A DNA stretch of 64,000 nt, taken from NCBI GenBank assembly GCA_030068145.1, contig JAPJBO010000020.1, positions 248,001 through 312,000 of the forward strand, given 5' to 3'. The DNA comes from Diplonema papillatum. Its lineage: Eukaryota > Euglenozoa > Diplonemea > Diplonemida > Diplonemidae. The notes beneath the pieces were generated by a model that was given only the letters and a program-made list of their open reading frames with translations, ran no database searches and had not been told where the DNA came from. The translations under genes were made by a program, and so were the position numbers. Shown here in pieces: positions 1-10,777 of this stretch. How positions within the stretch are numbered: position 1 is the stretch's first letter; every line of letters begins with the position of its first letter.

Positions 1-3000
1 AGTACTACACGATCGCCGCCGGATGTCTTACTCGGGAACTTGAAGCCGACGGACCGCAAGATGCTGAGCAGGTTCTTCTGCGTGGCTTTCGACCCCTGCA
101 CAAAGTCCAGCCGCAGCTTTTCGCTCGTGTTGACGGTTAGGTAGCAGATGACCGAAGCTTTGCTGTAGATGTACCCCTCCTTCAGGCTGAAGCCGCCCTC
201 CTTCAGGTTCACCACAAGCGAGTCGCCTGGAGAGAAGCCTTCGACGATCTCGATTTCCACAAAACCGGTTACTATGAAGCCGCCCGCGTCGGAGTGGGAA
301 ACGACGATCTTCGGCGCAACCGCAACGACAGCGCCCGGGACGATGTCCACGGGGTGCAAGTTTGGGTTGAAGAGGAACGGAGCGCGGACGTCTATTGTGA
401 TCTTTACCTTTCCTTCCTGCGGGTTGACCCCGTCGCTGACTCGGATGAGGATGGTTCGCGAGCCTTCACGGACACGCTCTTTCATGTGCGACCCGAAGGT
501 GATGCAGTTCAATACAAAAGAGATGACCTCTTTGTCGATCACAGGGTTGTCCATCTTCGGGAAGTGGATCCGAACGTCGTGTGCTTCCCTGCAGTTCTTG
601 GTTTGGGGATACGTCAGCGACGCTGAAAACGACCCGTCCAGCGACACAATCCGACGCTCGTTGCCGCCGAAGTCGAACAGGTACTGCTCCGGGTCTGCTA
701 TCGTGTTGATGTCCACCGTCGGCAGCTCGCCGGTGAACGACATGCGCGCCCTCCTGAACGACTTCGTGCGGAACGTCCTCGACCTCTTCGGCTGCATCAG
801 CTCGTTGATCTGCAAAACCTGCTGCTGGAGCGTGAGTAACCCGAGGTGGTCGCCTTTCGACGCACCTGCGATGAGCTCGGCGGAGAGGAAGCCGCCGTCA
901 AAAAAGTTGGTGTCAGGATCCTCGATGTGTGCCGTCGATAGCGGAGCGATTAAAAGGGGTCTTATATCGTCGGTCTCGCACGGGTAGTACTTGACCCGGT
1001 CGTTTCGGAGGACAATCTCAGTGACGTCGTCCACGGGCTGCACCTGGATTTCGATCACGGCTTGGCTGACGAGCGGGCTTCCGTCGGACACCGAAACGAC
1101 AAGGATCTTCCCGAGTTCTTGCGGGTCTTTCGAGATGTTTGAGTAGGTCAGAGCTTTCAGGATGGTCACCAGCTCTTTCCGGCCGATTACGCGCTCCTTC
1201 TCAGCTTTTGTCGTCCGCGCGAACGTCAGCTGCAAGGCATGGGGGGCCATGCTGAGGTACCCGACCACCTTCCCGTCACAGACGACGTCGCTGACCGAGC
1301 TGTATTGCTTCCCTTCCTGTATCGTCGTGGCTTTGGAAAACGCCTTGTTTTCGCCCCACACCTTCTTGCCCTTCGGGGATGAATCGTCTTCGAACTTTCC
1401 CCTGCGGTTAACCTCGTCGTAGCGCTCGCTGTAGGCGACCAACTCATTCAGCGGGATGTCGTAGTCATAGCAATCACGGAGGCGGAACTGCAACCCTGTG
1501 AACGAAAGTGGTGCTAAATGACATGTGCAGGTTAAGGACTGGGGGCAGATGTCCGACCTTTTTTGTGCGCGCTGGTGATGGGTATCATGCATGTTTCACC
1601 TCGCACTGCACGCTCACTTACTTCCGTACAGTTTGTTGGGGAGCTTCGAGGCGTCCCTTCGTGTTTCCGACGATCCCATGGGACGTACAGATTGGTAGTC
1701 TTGTCTTCAGACCTGTTTACAAGTATTCACAGTGCACCGATAGTGGGGTTGTTATTTGACAGAGTGAACCGGTGTGCTCGTCTCACGGACACTCGTCAGC
1801 ATCGGGCGCGTGCTGCGTTACTTTACCGCTGTAACTGGTTGCGTGTTACCGGTTTGTACGTCTTTCATTGGTGCAATGGTGGGGAGGGAGGGAAACATGG
1901 GCAGGTCAATGGATACGATAGGCAAGAATCATGAAATAGTTGAAGTGAGATGAATCGTGTAAATTGTGGTGCTGAAAGTGCTACGCACAGGAGGCGGTGC
2001 ACGATAGAAGAAGATAAGGATCACACCGTCGTCACGGATTCCGACGACGTCGTCGGTGCAGCCGCCCTCGACGATTTCAACACGGACGAACCCGTTTTCG
2101 AAGCCATCCGTCGTGCTCTCGGGCGGCACCTCAAACGGCGCGACGCGCACCGCGCCGCTGCCTTCGACGTACTTGAGCAGGGCGCTGCGGCCGGGCACCG
2201 AAACGAGCGCCGGCGTGACTTTGACCTCGACGGAGCCCTTGAGCGGCGGCTGGAGGCTGCTCGGGTCGACGCTGGTGACGGGGACGATTTTCGCGTTGCC
2301 CTCGCTGTCCCGCTTGCCGACGGTGACGCCCGTCTGGATTTCGAGCTCGACCCTCCGGATGTGGTCCCCCGGCTTGCTAGTCGGCGAGAACGTCATGCAC
2401 CGCATGATCGCCTCGGTCGACTCGATGGACGCCTCGCCGTGCAACCCGAACAGAACGTACAGCCTCCGACCGGCCCGGCCGTCCACGGGGCTGCCCCGGA
2501 AGAGCTCCCGTTTCCGATCCTCGTCCGCCTGCTTCCGCCTTGCCTCCAGCAGGTGCACCGCCGTCGACGCGATGCTCAGCCCCCCCGGCTCCCGCGACCC
2601 CCGCTGCAGGCGGTCCCAGCGCGACGGCGTGTGCATGTGCACGTCGGAGCTGGTCCGCGTCTTCTGGCTCAGCTCCTCGTAGAACCCGACGACGCCGATC
2701 TTCCGGTTGCGGTACGACACGTCCCACAAGTACTCGTACCCGGGGGAGTTTTTGCCCGCGAGCAAGTTGTGGTCGCCCGGCTGCACCGGCTCGAGGAAGA
2801 CGGAGTTGAACCCCGCTTCGAAGCAGGCCGGGTGGAAGCTGATGAAGTCGCCCTTCTGCCAGTTGCCCGAGATCGTGCAAGCCATGTGCCCGCCGCAGAA
2901 GTGGTCGGTGTCGACGTCTTCGACGCTGGCCTCCGCAAACAGCATGAAATCCTGCGGCTCGACGTACTGCCTCAAGTGCGACGGGATCCCAGTAGTGCTG

Positions 3001-6000
3001 CAGACGAAGTGGTAGTACCGCCGTTGCGTCGGCACATTGAGGACTGCCGGGTTGTCTGTGGCTTCGACGTTCACCGACACCGACACGATAGCGCTCGTCC
3101 CATAAGGATCGGACAAGGTGAAGCTGATCAGTCGCTTGCCCTCAACGGGATCGAGAGAGTAATTGTAGTAGCGCAGGCGGAGGAACATCTTTTTGATCAC
3201 GTCGGCGGTAGCGGGGGAGATGATCTTCAAAACGACCCTCTCGCATGTCTCCCCCGGCTTCCCTGAACCGGGGGTCAAACCAGTGCTTTTCCGGAGGCAT
3301 CCTTCGATGATCTTTGCAACCGGAACTTCTTGCACTCTGATCGTTTTGTCGAGGTCTGAAAAGTAGGTGTCCGAGCCGCTTTTGAAGACGACGACGTCGG
3401 TGGCGGTGTAGCCGGATTCGAACCGGATTTCGAGTGTGCTGCCCTCGAATGAAACCAGCGCGGCGGCTCCTGTTCCGATGGTGCTGGTCGCGGTGGTGAC
3501 GACGCCGTTTCGACGGGTGATGATCGGGATGTCTTGGCATTGGAGGTCGGTGAAGAGGACACTCCTCTCGACGGTGTCGCCCTCGACAAATGTAAGGCTG
3601 CGCTGACCCCGCGGGACCCACAGGTACGGCGGCGTGAGAACGAGCGATAAGTACGCTTCAGACGTCACTTCCATGATCCCCTGAGGCACCGGGGTTTCCG
3701 CCGTCAGAAACGGGTCGGACTCATCACTCACGTCAGCGAAGTACAACGTGACCCGGACACCAATCTCTCTATGAACTGGAATCGGTATCTCGTCTATGGT
3801 AGTGCTGTATTCACAGCCACGCAGCATGTCTTGCACGGTCTGCACAGTCGTGCCGCCGCGGGGTACGTGCATCGTCAGCAAGAAAGCATCGTCTTGCGGG
3901 TGGTCGACTGTGTGGTACTGGACTGTGCGTGTGATGCTTTCTCGTGTGATGGGGTCCTGCGGCGCGTCTAGCCACGAGGGGTCCTTCGCCGTCAGCACCT
4001 CGTAGCGTGGGGCAGCGGGGAGGTCCTTGCAAGGGGTCGGCCAGAACGTGATCGTGCCTCCGAGGATGCTTTCCTTGCGCTTCTTCATCCGCGGGATGTC
4101 CAGCTTCTGCTTCTGCGCGCAGCTGTCGATCGGGGTGAACACTTTCAGGCTTTCGGCTATCATCTGCTCCAGGAGCATGGCGTCGGCAACACCTGTGGGT
4201 TATCATGTTGGGTGGTACCGTTCGGAAAGTGCACGGCGCAAGAAACAGTGGATGGCTATCACTCCACCGCACAGCGACTGACTTGTCGCAAAGGAAGGTC
4301 CGACGAAAGGCCAACACAATTCCAACGCATTCTTCCTGTTCGAAATAAAGTGAAATGCCGCATACTGCCTAGCTTCTCCTTCGACTCCGCCTGCAGCTGC
4401 TGCTGTTTTTCGAGCCGCTCCGCGCGCCGTGTGTGCTCCGCCTCTTCCTTCTCTTCAATCTCACGCAGCTTATCGATCCAATCCACGGGCAGCTCGGAAA
4501 GCAATCTCGCGCTCGGTTCGACGATAATCTTCGGTGCTGTTCCGCCTGTCGCATTTTGAAGGTTTCGGCTTCGGTACCGGAATGCTTTAACACGAATTGG
4601 GAAGCCAAGGAACGCCTGTCGTAGACTGCCCCGGTGGCTCTATCGGTGAATCTGCAACCAGACAGTACAATAAATTGGAAAGACGCTTCATCGCTTCGAA
4701 CACCTTAAGACAGCCCAACACGGTAGTGTTGTGCGATGAACTACTTTCGAGCAACGATTGCTGTACTCTCCGCCTGAAAAAGAGAAACAGAAGAGCACCA
4801 TTGCATTATTCCCGCAGGAATTTGTTACGTGAGAAATTCTATGGAGCAGACGACGAACCGCGCGCGTTTTCAGAAGCAAGACATACCGTGCATGTCCTGC
4901 AAATGCTGGCGGCAGATGTATCGCTCCGGCTTGTCATCCGGAACTTTGACAGCCAGCAACGGCGGGTTGCCAAGGGCAGTCTTACGGTCGACGGCGGCCA
5001 TCGTGAAGAGCTCGTTGGCAAGCGCCATGCCCTTGCACGTCGTGATCAGGTCTTCGATGAGAGGCCTGATGACTTCTTCTTCGGTGATGATGACTTCTCG
5101 CACGGTGTATTCCTCCTTCACGAGGACCTGCCGCTGCCGCTCGAGCTCTGACTTACGCTGCTGCTCGGCAATGTCTCTCCTTCGGATGACCCACTTCCAG
5201 CCTTCACTCTCTTCATGCGCCACACGGACCCTGCTGCCTCGCTCCTCTCGGATCAGATCGATCCGTTGAGTGCCGTGCGTGCGCGTGATCTGCCTCGACT
5301 TTTCTTCGGCGTGACGCAAGGCCGCCCACGCCTTGTCGTGTGCCGAGTGGATAATCTTCCGGCCCGACTTCTCGAGTGCCTGGGCGTGGACTTTGTCCCT
5401 TCGCTCGCCGTCAAGCCGCAGCCTTTCGCGGCGCCTGGCCTCGTGGCATTCCTCGGCAGACAAGGCCAGAAGGGCCGTCCGGTCGTCAGACTCCGCCTTC
5501 AGCAGCGCCGTGCGAGTCCTGCACTCGAGCTTTTCGGCCACCGGCGGCCAAACCATGTGCCACGCCTCGAGCAGCCGCCGCCGGTGCGCGACTTCAGACA
5601 CAGTCAGCGACGCTATGCGGCGCAGACGATCCGCGCGGAGCAGCTGGCGCTGCGCGTTCCGCTGCAGCTTCGTCCGCTCTTGGGTTTCGACGGCGCTGGC
5701 CGCCGCAAGCTCGCGGACCCGCGCCTGCGTGAACTGCTGCCGCTCGGTCTCTTCGAGTTCGAGGGTCGCCAGCAGCTGCGCAACGAAGTCGCTTCTTCTC
5801 TTCGCGACGACGTCCAGCACGTCCTGCTTCCCGGCTTGTTCCGTGACGTTCAACTTCTCGGCGCGGTTCTGCCGGACGCACGCCGCCAGCTTCCGGAGCC
5901 TGACCTCCGAGACCGGCAGCCGCGGCTCGTCGGTCGCGGTCGGGCCCATGACTGCGATGCTGACGCCTTGCAGGATCGTGTTCAGGTCCAGGGCGTCGTC

Positions 6001-6696
6001 CATCGACGTGAGGGCGTCGCCTTCGCCCGGCGGCGTGAGTCTTGTGATGTTCTTGTTCTGCGCAACCAGGCCGACCAGCATCCCAAATGCCTTGGGCGTC
6101 ATCGAGGCGTTTGTGAGGTTAACAGCGGTGACGTCTTGCCGGGACGCGCAGACTTCGCTCGCGAAGAAGAGGTCGTCACGGTCGAGCTCTTGGCACGACA
6201 GGTCGAGGACGCCCCGCACGACTTGCACCTTCCGGAAGCAGTGCAGGCGCAGGTCGGGACGCTTGTCGGTGCTCTGTTTCGACTCGAGGTACCGCAAAGC
6301 GTACCGGCCAGCTCTCCGCTGCATGCGAGCCTTGCTTTCATGCTTCCGCGCCGCGCTCGCCCTTGCGTTGCTGTCTGCCAGCCTCGTTCTATCCGCGCAG
6401 AGATCCTCCAACGCAAGAATCGGACTCTGCGGAGTAGCCGTCCTGGCCCTCGTGCTGCACACGGTGGCCGTCGACAGGGTCGCCGTGTTCGAGACCGGAG
6501 GAGTGCGGACCCTGCTGCTGGCCGGGTCGCCGCTTGCCGGAAACCTGTCGACGCAGTCGCTCACGTCGAAGAACAAAGCCAGCCGCTCCGTCACCTTCTG
6601 GTGCGTGAAGTTGTATCGCCGGTGGGCCTTCTGCACCCTCTCTTCCGCATGCCTTCTGGCGTCGCGCTCGTCACTGATGCGAGGAAGTGAGTACAT
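1..6696 (-). CDS. Giant multi-domain protein: LRR-like segment, coiled coil, then cadherin/CSPG-like repeats (3' end beyond window)
   Basis: I join four exons: 6696-4887, 4545-4366, 4192-2027 and 1495 to the left edge, all with phase-1 junctions that keep the frame (donors GTATGTC, GTATGC, GTGTGATC; acceptors CGACAG|GC, CCACAG|GT, TCACAG|GG). About 1,880 residues are visible. Residues ~170-280 contain an LRR-like stretch (LDLSCQELDRDDL, AVNLTNASMTPKAF). Residues ~290-660 are rich in Arg, Glu and Ala with heptad-like charge, probably coiled coil. The remainder has repeats of the form Y-x-N...P..GkrlisFtlSDpyG...VsVnVea.DnPav, as in cadherin-like or CSPG/FRAS1-type modules of surface or matrix proteins. 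No signal peptide is seen at the chosen ATG, which follows an in-frame TGA. An upstream exon could exist. The repeat type is inferred by eye, and cellular location is unknown. Confidence 0.72.
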
Positions 6697-8431
6697 AGCT
6701 GCTACATCTCACTATTCCTGGTGCCACACCCCGTTTTGAACCTGTAAGTGCCTGTCAATTGGTTAAAGTATGCGACCTCCAAAAGAGAATCAGAACCGGA
6801 AACCCGATCCATAAGTAGAGAAACAGCCGTCATTCCCCTTCTTCAAGGATTTGATACTTTTCGCCCTCGTGGTCCTCTTCCCATGAAGTGAGCCTGATCT
6901 GGTGTTCGGGAGATACCCCTTTAGGTCGGATTTGCCGTTTGGTTGCGGACAAGCCACACCCCTGTTGTATTTTGTCGGGCTACCCCGTTTTCCACTCGAT
7001 TTGTACCGGCATCGGGGACGAAGTAAAACTGCCGTCACGGGTCGTGTTTGCCGTTCCCTGAATTACGGGGAAGAAGGTCATTGCTCTGAACTGTTTTCCA
7101 GCTCCCTGTTCCGTATTCGTCTAGAATCCGCACATTTTGGACATGGTTCCTTTGCATCGGCTGATCGCCAAAACTACGTTAAGAAAAATATATGTGAACC
7201 AGGACCAGGACCAGGACGCAGAATACCCAGCGATGAGTAAGCAAGAGGGAGAACGAGTGCTCGATGGCCGAGTCGGTAGGACTCATTTCCGATACACCGC
7301 TGGAAAAGAGAAGTTAAACAAGAGCAAGAGGCCCCCGACACATCGGGTGAAATCGGAATACGGTGTTGTTTTACTCGACAGTATTGTTGTCTGTTGTTTC
7401 CCACCGGGAAATACAATTGTTGCTAAGGGAGTCACGAAAGTGTTGCAAGGAGCAGCATGGTACTCGGAGACTTTAAAGCCACCAGACTGCAAGATGCTGA
7501 GCAGCGTCTTCTCTGCGTCGCTTGCGCATTCGCAGAGCCGTGCTTTTGATCTTATCTCTGGCAGCAGAAGAGTGTCTCACAAATGATGTGGTACGAGAAA
7601 TGTCCCGCCTTGAACAACAACAAGTCAGAGGCTGAGCTATGATACTACTTCGTTGACATGTGTCCACTGAACGACGTTTTTTTAGGGGCTTCCTGCGGCC
7701 AAAAACGTGCGCGTGATAAACGGCTATCGGATCGGGTCATCGTACATACCTGAAGGAATCGTCGGAAATAAAATCCAGAACTGCCAGTCAAGCATGATAC
7801 GAGCCATACTTTTGAACCACCTGAAAAAGCGGGGGCAAGGCGGAGAATCCAGCCTGCTTTTCTCCCACCTTTCTTGAGTCGGAGAAGCCGGGGTGTCGCT
7901 CTACGTCCACGTAGAAGATGGAAGCTTGCAGTATGCGCTGCCTGTCGTCGCTAGTACCTAGCGAAGTAACATCAGGCGAGAGAAAATGCGGGAGGGATAC
8001 AGGCGAGTGTCACTCTGGAGCAGCGCCACGGCCTAAATTTACAAGCTTGAAAGTGTAGGTTTGCCAGACATCGGCCCAGGGTTTTCTGGGAGACGGCTGT
8101 CAGAGTAAGCCGTACGTCGGTTCTCAATAGCCGCACGAAATCCAGCGAAAAACAATTTGCTATCGTGATCAGAAAAAGAAAAACGCGGGTGTAGTGTATG
8201 AGTGTGTGAGAGTGTGAAATTCAATTAAGGGTAACCATGAGACCTCTTTCCATGAATCAGCTAAATCGACTCAGCAGACCCCACGGTACGGTATTGACAG
8301 CAGATACTCAAGTGCTGCACCTGTTCGAAGGGATCCCGTGGACACGTCTTGACAAGATACGCGTGCGCAGTAATGACGATGGTGCTTGGCAGTGATCTGC
8401 AGTTTTGCAGGTGCAGGTGGTCACCACATGG
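6697..8431. other. Intergenic stretch
   Basis: No credible coding exon on either strand. It holds a relic of the downstream giant gene near 7461-7527 (listed separately), a small GACCAG tandem at about 7198-7217, and otherwise mixed-composition DNA. The promoter or 5' leader of the giant gene should lie in the lower part. Confidence 0.5.
7461..7527 (-). pseudogene. Decayed fragment of the giant coiled-coil/cadherin-like gene
   Basis: About 67 bases match coding positions 29-96 of the giant gene in the same orientation, including the 17-base identical core GCAAGATGCTGAGCAG plus neighbours, with scattered substitutions and small indels. It is not part of an open frame and lies about 770 bases upstream of that gene's start. 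Confidence 0.6.
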
Positions 8432-9235
8432 TCACCAGACGGTCACGGTGTCGGAAGGTAGAATCGACGGTTTCTTACTCAAGGGCTCCACCTTCTCGTA
8501 GGGCCCCGCGTACGCTACGGATGCCATCGCGAGTTTGTTCGACCACTCGTGATTCTTTTTGCCGCTCAGTACGCGCATTATGAAATTGTCGCCAGGTTCT
8601 TCGCAAAGTGTTTCAGCCGCAAGGGTGAGAGCATCAACTTGTGCCAGCGCCCGGAACTTGCGGTCTTCGCACTTCATTGCGGACAGTGCAATGCACTCGC
8701 CTTCGTTGATGAACGCGCCCGTCTTGTGCAGGTAAGCAAAGGCAGAAGTGAGGATTGAGCTGCCCGGGAGACTGACGTGGATGTCCTTCAACAAGCAGTA
8801 ATCGTATCCGCCTTCTGTCGCGTTCATTACGCTGAGCTGCTCGTCCGTCAAAAACGTGACGTGCATGTGCAACGTGGATCCGGTGGAAATTTGCAGGGTG
8901 GCGGCTATCGAGCCGTACCCAGCGAGCTGCGGACAGAACACGGAATCGTGATCCCGCAGCAATGCCTTCACCACCGGGATCACCCCACGGTGCCCTGCGT
9001 ACTTCCGTCGCAGCTGCAAAGGAGACGCGTTGGAACCGCAGGCCAGCACCGCGTAGCGTTTGATGCCCTTCACTTGCTCTTCCTTCAAAAACGCCTGCCA
9101 ATCGGGCAGAGCCGCGGTGCTCTTATCGCCGTCCTCGCCCGAGACGAACAAATAGCTGTGGTCCGGCCGATCGAACGGGTACGCCTTCGCGAACTTGAGC
9201 TTGTGGTCCAGGTACAGTTCAGTCTCGTCGGACAT
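8432..9235 (-). CDS. Uncharacterised GSN-motif protein, possibly gamma-glutamylcyclotransferase-like fold
   Basis: Single open exon of 267 residues from the ATG at 9235 (MSDETELYLDHK) to TGA at 8432. The frame stays open upstream to 9463, but that part reads like 5' leader, so I chose the internal ATG. The middle carries VLACGSNASPLQLRRKY, then VIPVVKALLRDHDSVF, AGYGSIAATL and MNATEGGYDY. The GSN..P.QL..K motif resembles the opening glycine-loop motif of the gamma-glutamylcyclotransferase/AIG2 fold and a family of uncharacterised bacterial proteins I recall with VLAVGSNA.P.QL motifs. No signal peptide or membrane segment is seen, so it is probably cytosolic. The enzymatic role is not established. 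A bacterial-like ancestry is possible but untested. Confidence 0.68.
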   Translation of the reverse strand: MSDETELYLDHKLKFAKAYPFDRPDHSYLFVSGEDGDKSTAALPDWQAFLKEEQVKGIKRYAVLACGSNASPLQLRRKYAGHRGVIPVVKALLRDHDSVFCPQLAGYGSIAATLQISTGSTLHMHVTFLTDEQLSVMNATEGGYDYCLLKDIHVSLPGSSILTSAFAYLHKTGAFINEGECIALSAMKCEDRKFRALAQVDALTLAAETLCEEPGDNFIMRVLSGKKNHEWSNKLAMASVAYAGPYEKVEPLSKKPSILPSDTVTVW

Positions 9236-10777
9236 CGTTGTTTTCGCCTCACCCTCCCGACCAGGGGGGGTGTTGTAAGGAGGCATGAGTTCCTGTGCAG
9301 TTGCAAATGCACACTCACGGAACGTTGCCACACCTGGTAGCAAGTCATTCTCAGAGGGGCGGGAGCTACACGCGTGTGTGTGCATGTCACGGGTGTTAAG
9401 TTTCGTTTTTTTTAATAGTACACTCGCACTGAGGGAACATTTCCGGAACAGCGGTTGCACCATGGTACTTCCGGGTTTGGTTCTAGCAGGGGGCCTTTCT
9501 GGCTGCTATGATTATTTGGTCGTTTTCGGGTCCTTTTAGGGTGCGGGCGCCCCCTTGCCTTCCTTGCAAAGGCACAAAACTCGTTCGTGGAATCATCATC
9601 ATCTAGACCTTGTGCTCGAAGCCAGGCAGCGCGGTAGGCTCTGCCACTGTACGATAAGAGAAGTGGTTCGAAGCAAGACTCCAATCCAAGCCTGCAGACA
9701 TGGTAATGTTCAACAGGCGGGACATTCAGGTGGAAAGCAATACAGCGTGCATCCTATCAGACGACTGTCCTCACTGACATACATCAAATGGGCACGCGTG
9801 GCCGGTTAGGTTTTGCTGGATCCATCGCGTGCTTTCTTGTCTCCTTGGTTTTGCGTGTCCAAATTTGTAGGGTCCATTGGATAACAGTTCTCATCTCAGG
9901 ATCTATTTTCTCCTTAAGTCCATGGGTTTAGAGCAGAACAACTCGCGGTCTATAGTCTATAAATATCCAATGGACCAGCGAGCTGGATCTAGCAAAGACA
10001 CGGAAGACAAGAAAAACAAGAAAGCGAGAATCTGCAGTATGATATCTTGTGTGTAAATGGAAGCTTTCGTGTTTCTCCCGTGGGATTTTCCGCTGACGTC
10101 CCTGCGCGCGGAAGGAGGCTCAAACGTCGACTCGTATGGAGTTTCGTTCCGCACAAGGATGACGAATCTGCCGTGGATCCGATGCTGACTTCACGAACAT
10201 TATTCAGACGACGTGAAGTCGTAGAAGAACATGTCGAAGTCCTTTCTTGCTACTTCTTCAGGACTCGGTTAATGTCCAGGAAGACCGAGGCTGATGACAT
10301 CCCTGCGATGGCCGCCATCATGACAAACAGTGATGGGGTCGACAGGGAGCAGGACGCTTGATTGTCCCCCTCCACTTAGCCTCATGTTGCTTACAACCGG
10401 GCACTTTGTGACGATCTGGTTGATGATCGAGTCCAAGGCGTCTACCCGCAGCAGGTCTCCTCTGTTAAGAGCGTCCGAGCTCGAAATGAAGAGGGGGGTT
10501 CTCTGCATGTGGACAACTCGAGAGAGACCGATGCTTGACTCCGGGGTTGTCTGCTGAGGTGCTGTTCAGGTGTGCGAATGCAAGCGGCATAGCTGATTGA
10601 CACCCGCCCTCAATTCGGTTAAAGCAGATTTGATCTGTGATGCTTGATATCTCACACGCACGTGGCATTGCCTGTAGCCGGTCTTTTATGAGCTTAACAG
10701 CAGGTGGAACGATCCTAATCTGGAGGAATTCCCCAAGGTTTCATAATCCGCCAAAACAACTTCGGCAACGTCGGATG
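9236..10777. other. Intergenic stretch with a foldback repeat
   Basis: Contains a foldback element at about 9812-10027 (listed separately). At 10504-10300, minus strand, a short open run reads SSDALNRGDLLRVDALDSII and could be an unassigned exon or relic. From 10670 to 10571, a frame following an acceptor-like CTACAG|GC could be a terminal exon of the gene above. Neither is firm. Confidence 0.4.
9812..10027. repeat. Foldback (inverted-repeat) element, about 215 bp
   Basis: Left-arm blocks TTTTGCTGGATCC, CTTTCTTGTCT and GGTCCATTGGATA recur in inverted orientation on the right (GGATCTAGCAAAG, AAGACAAGAAA, TATCCAATGGACC), with block order partly shuffled. This resembles a small non-autonomous inverted-repeat element. 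No coding capacity. Confidence 0.5.
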
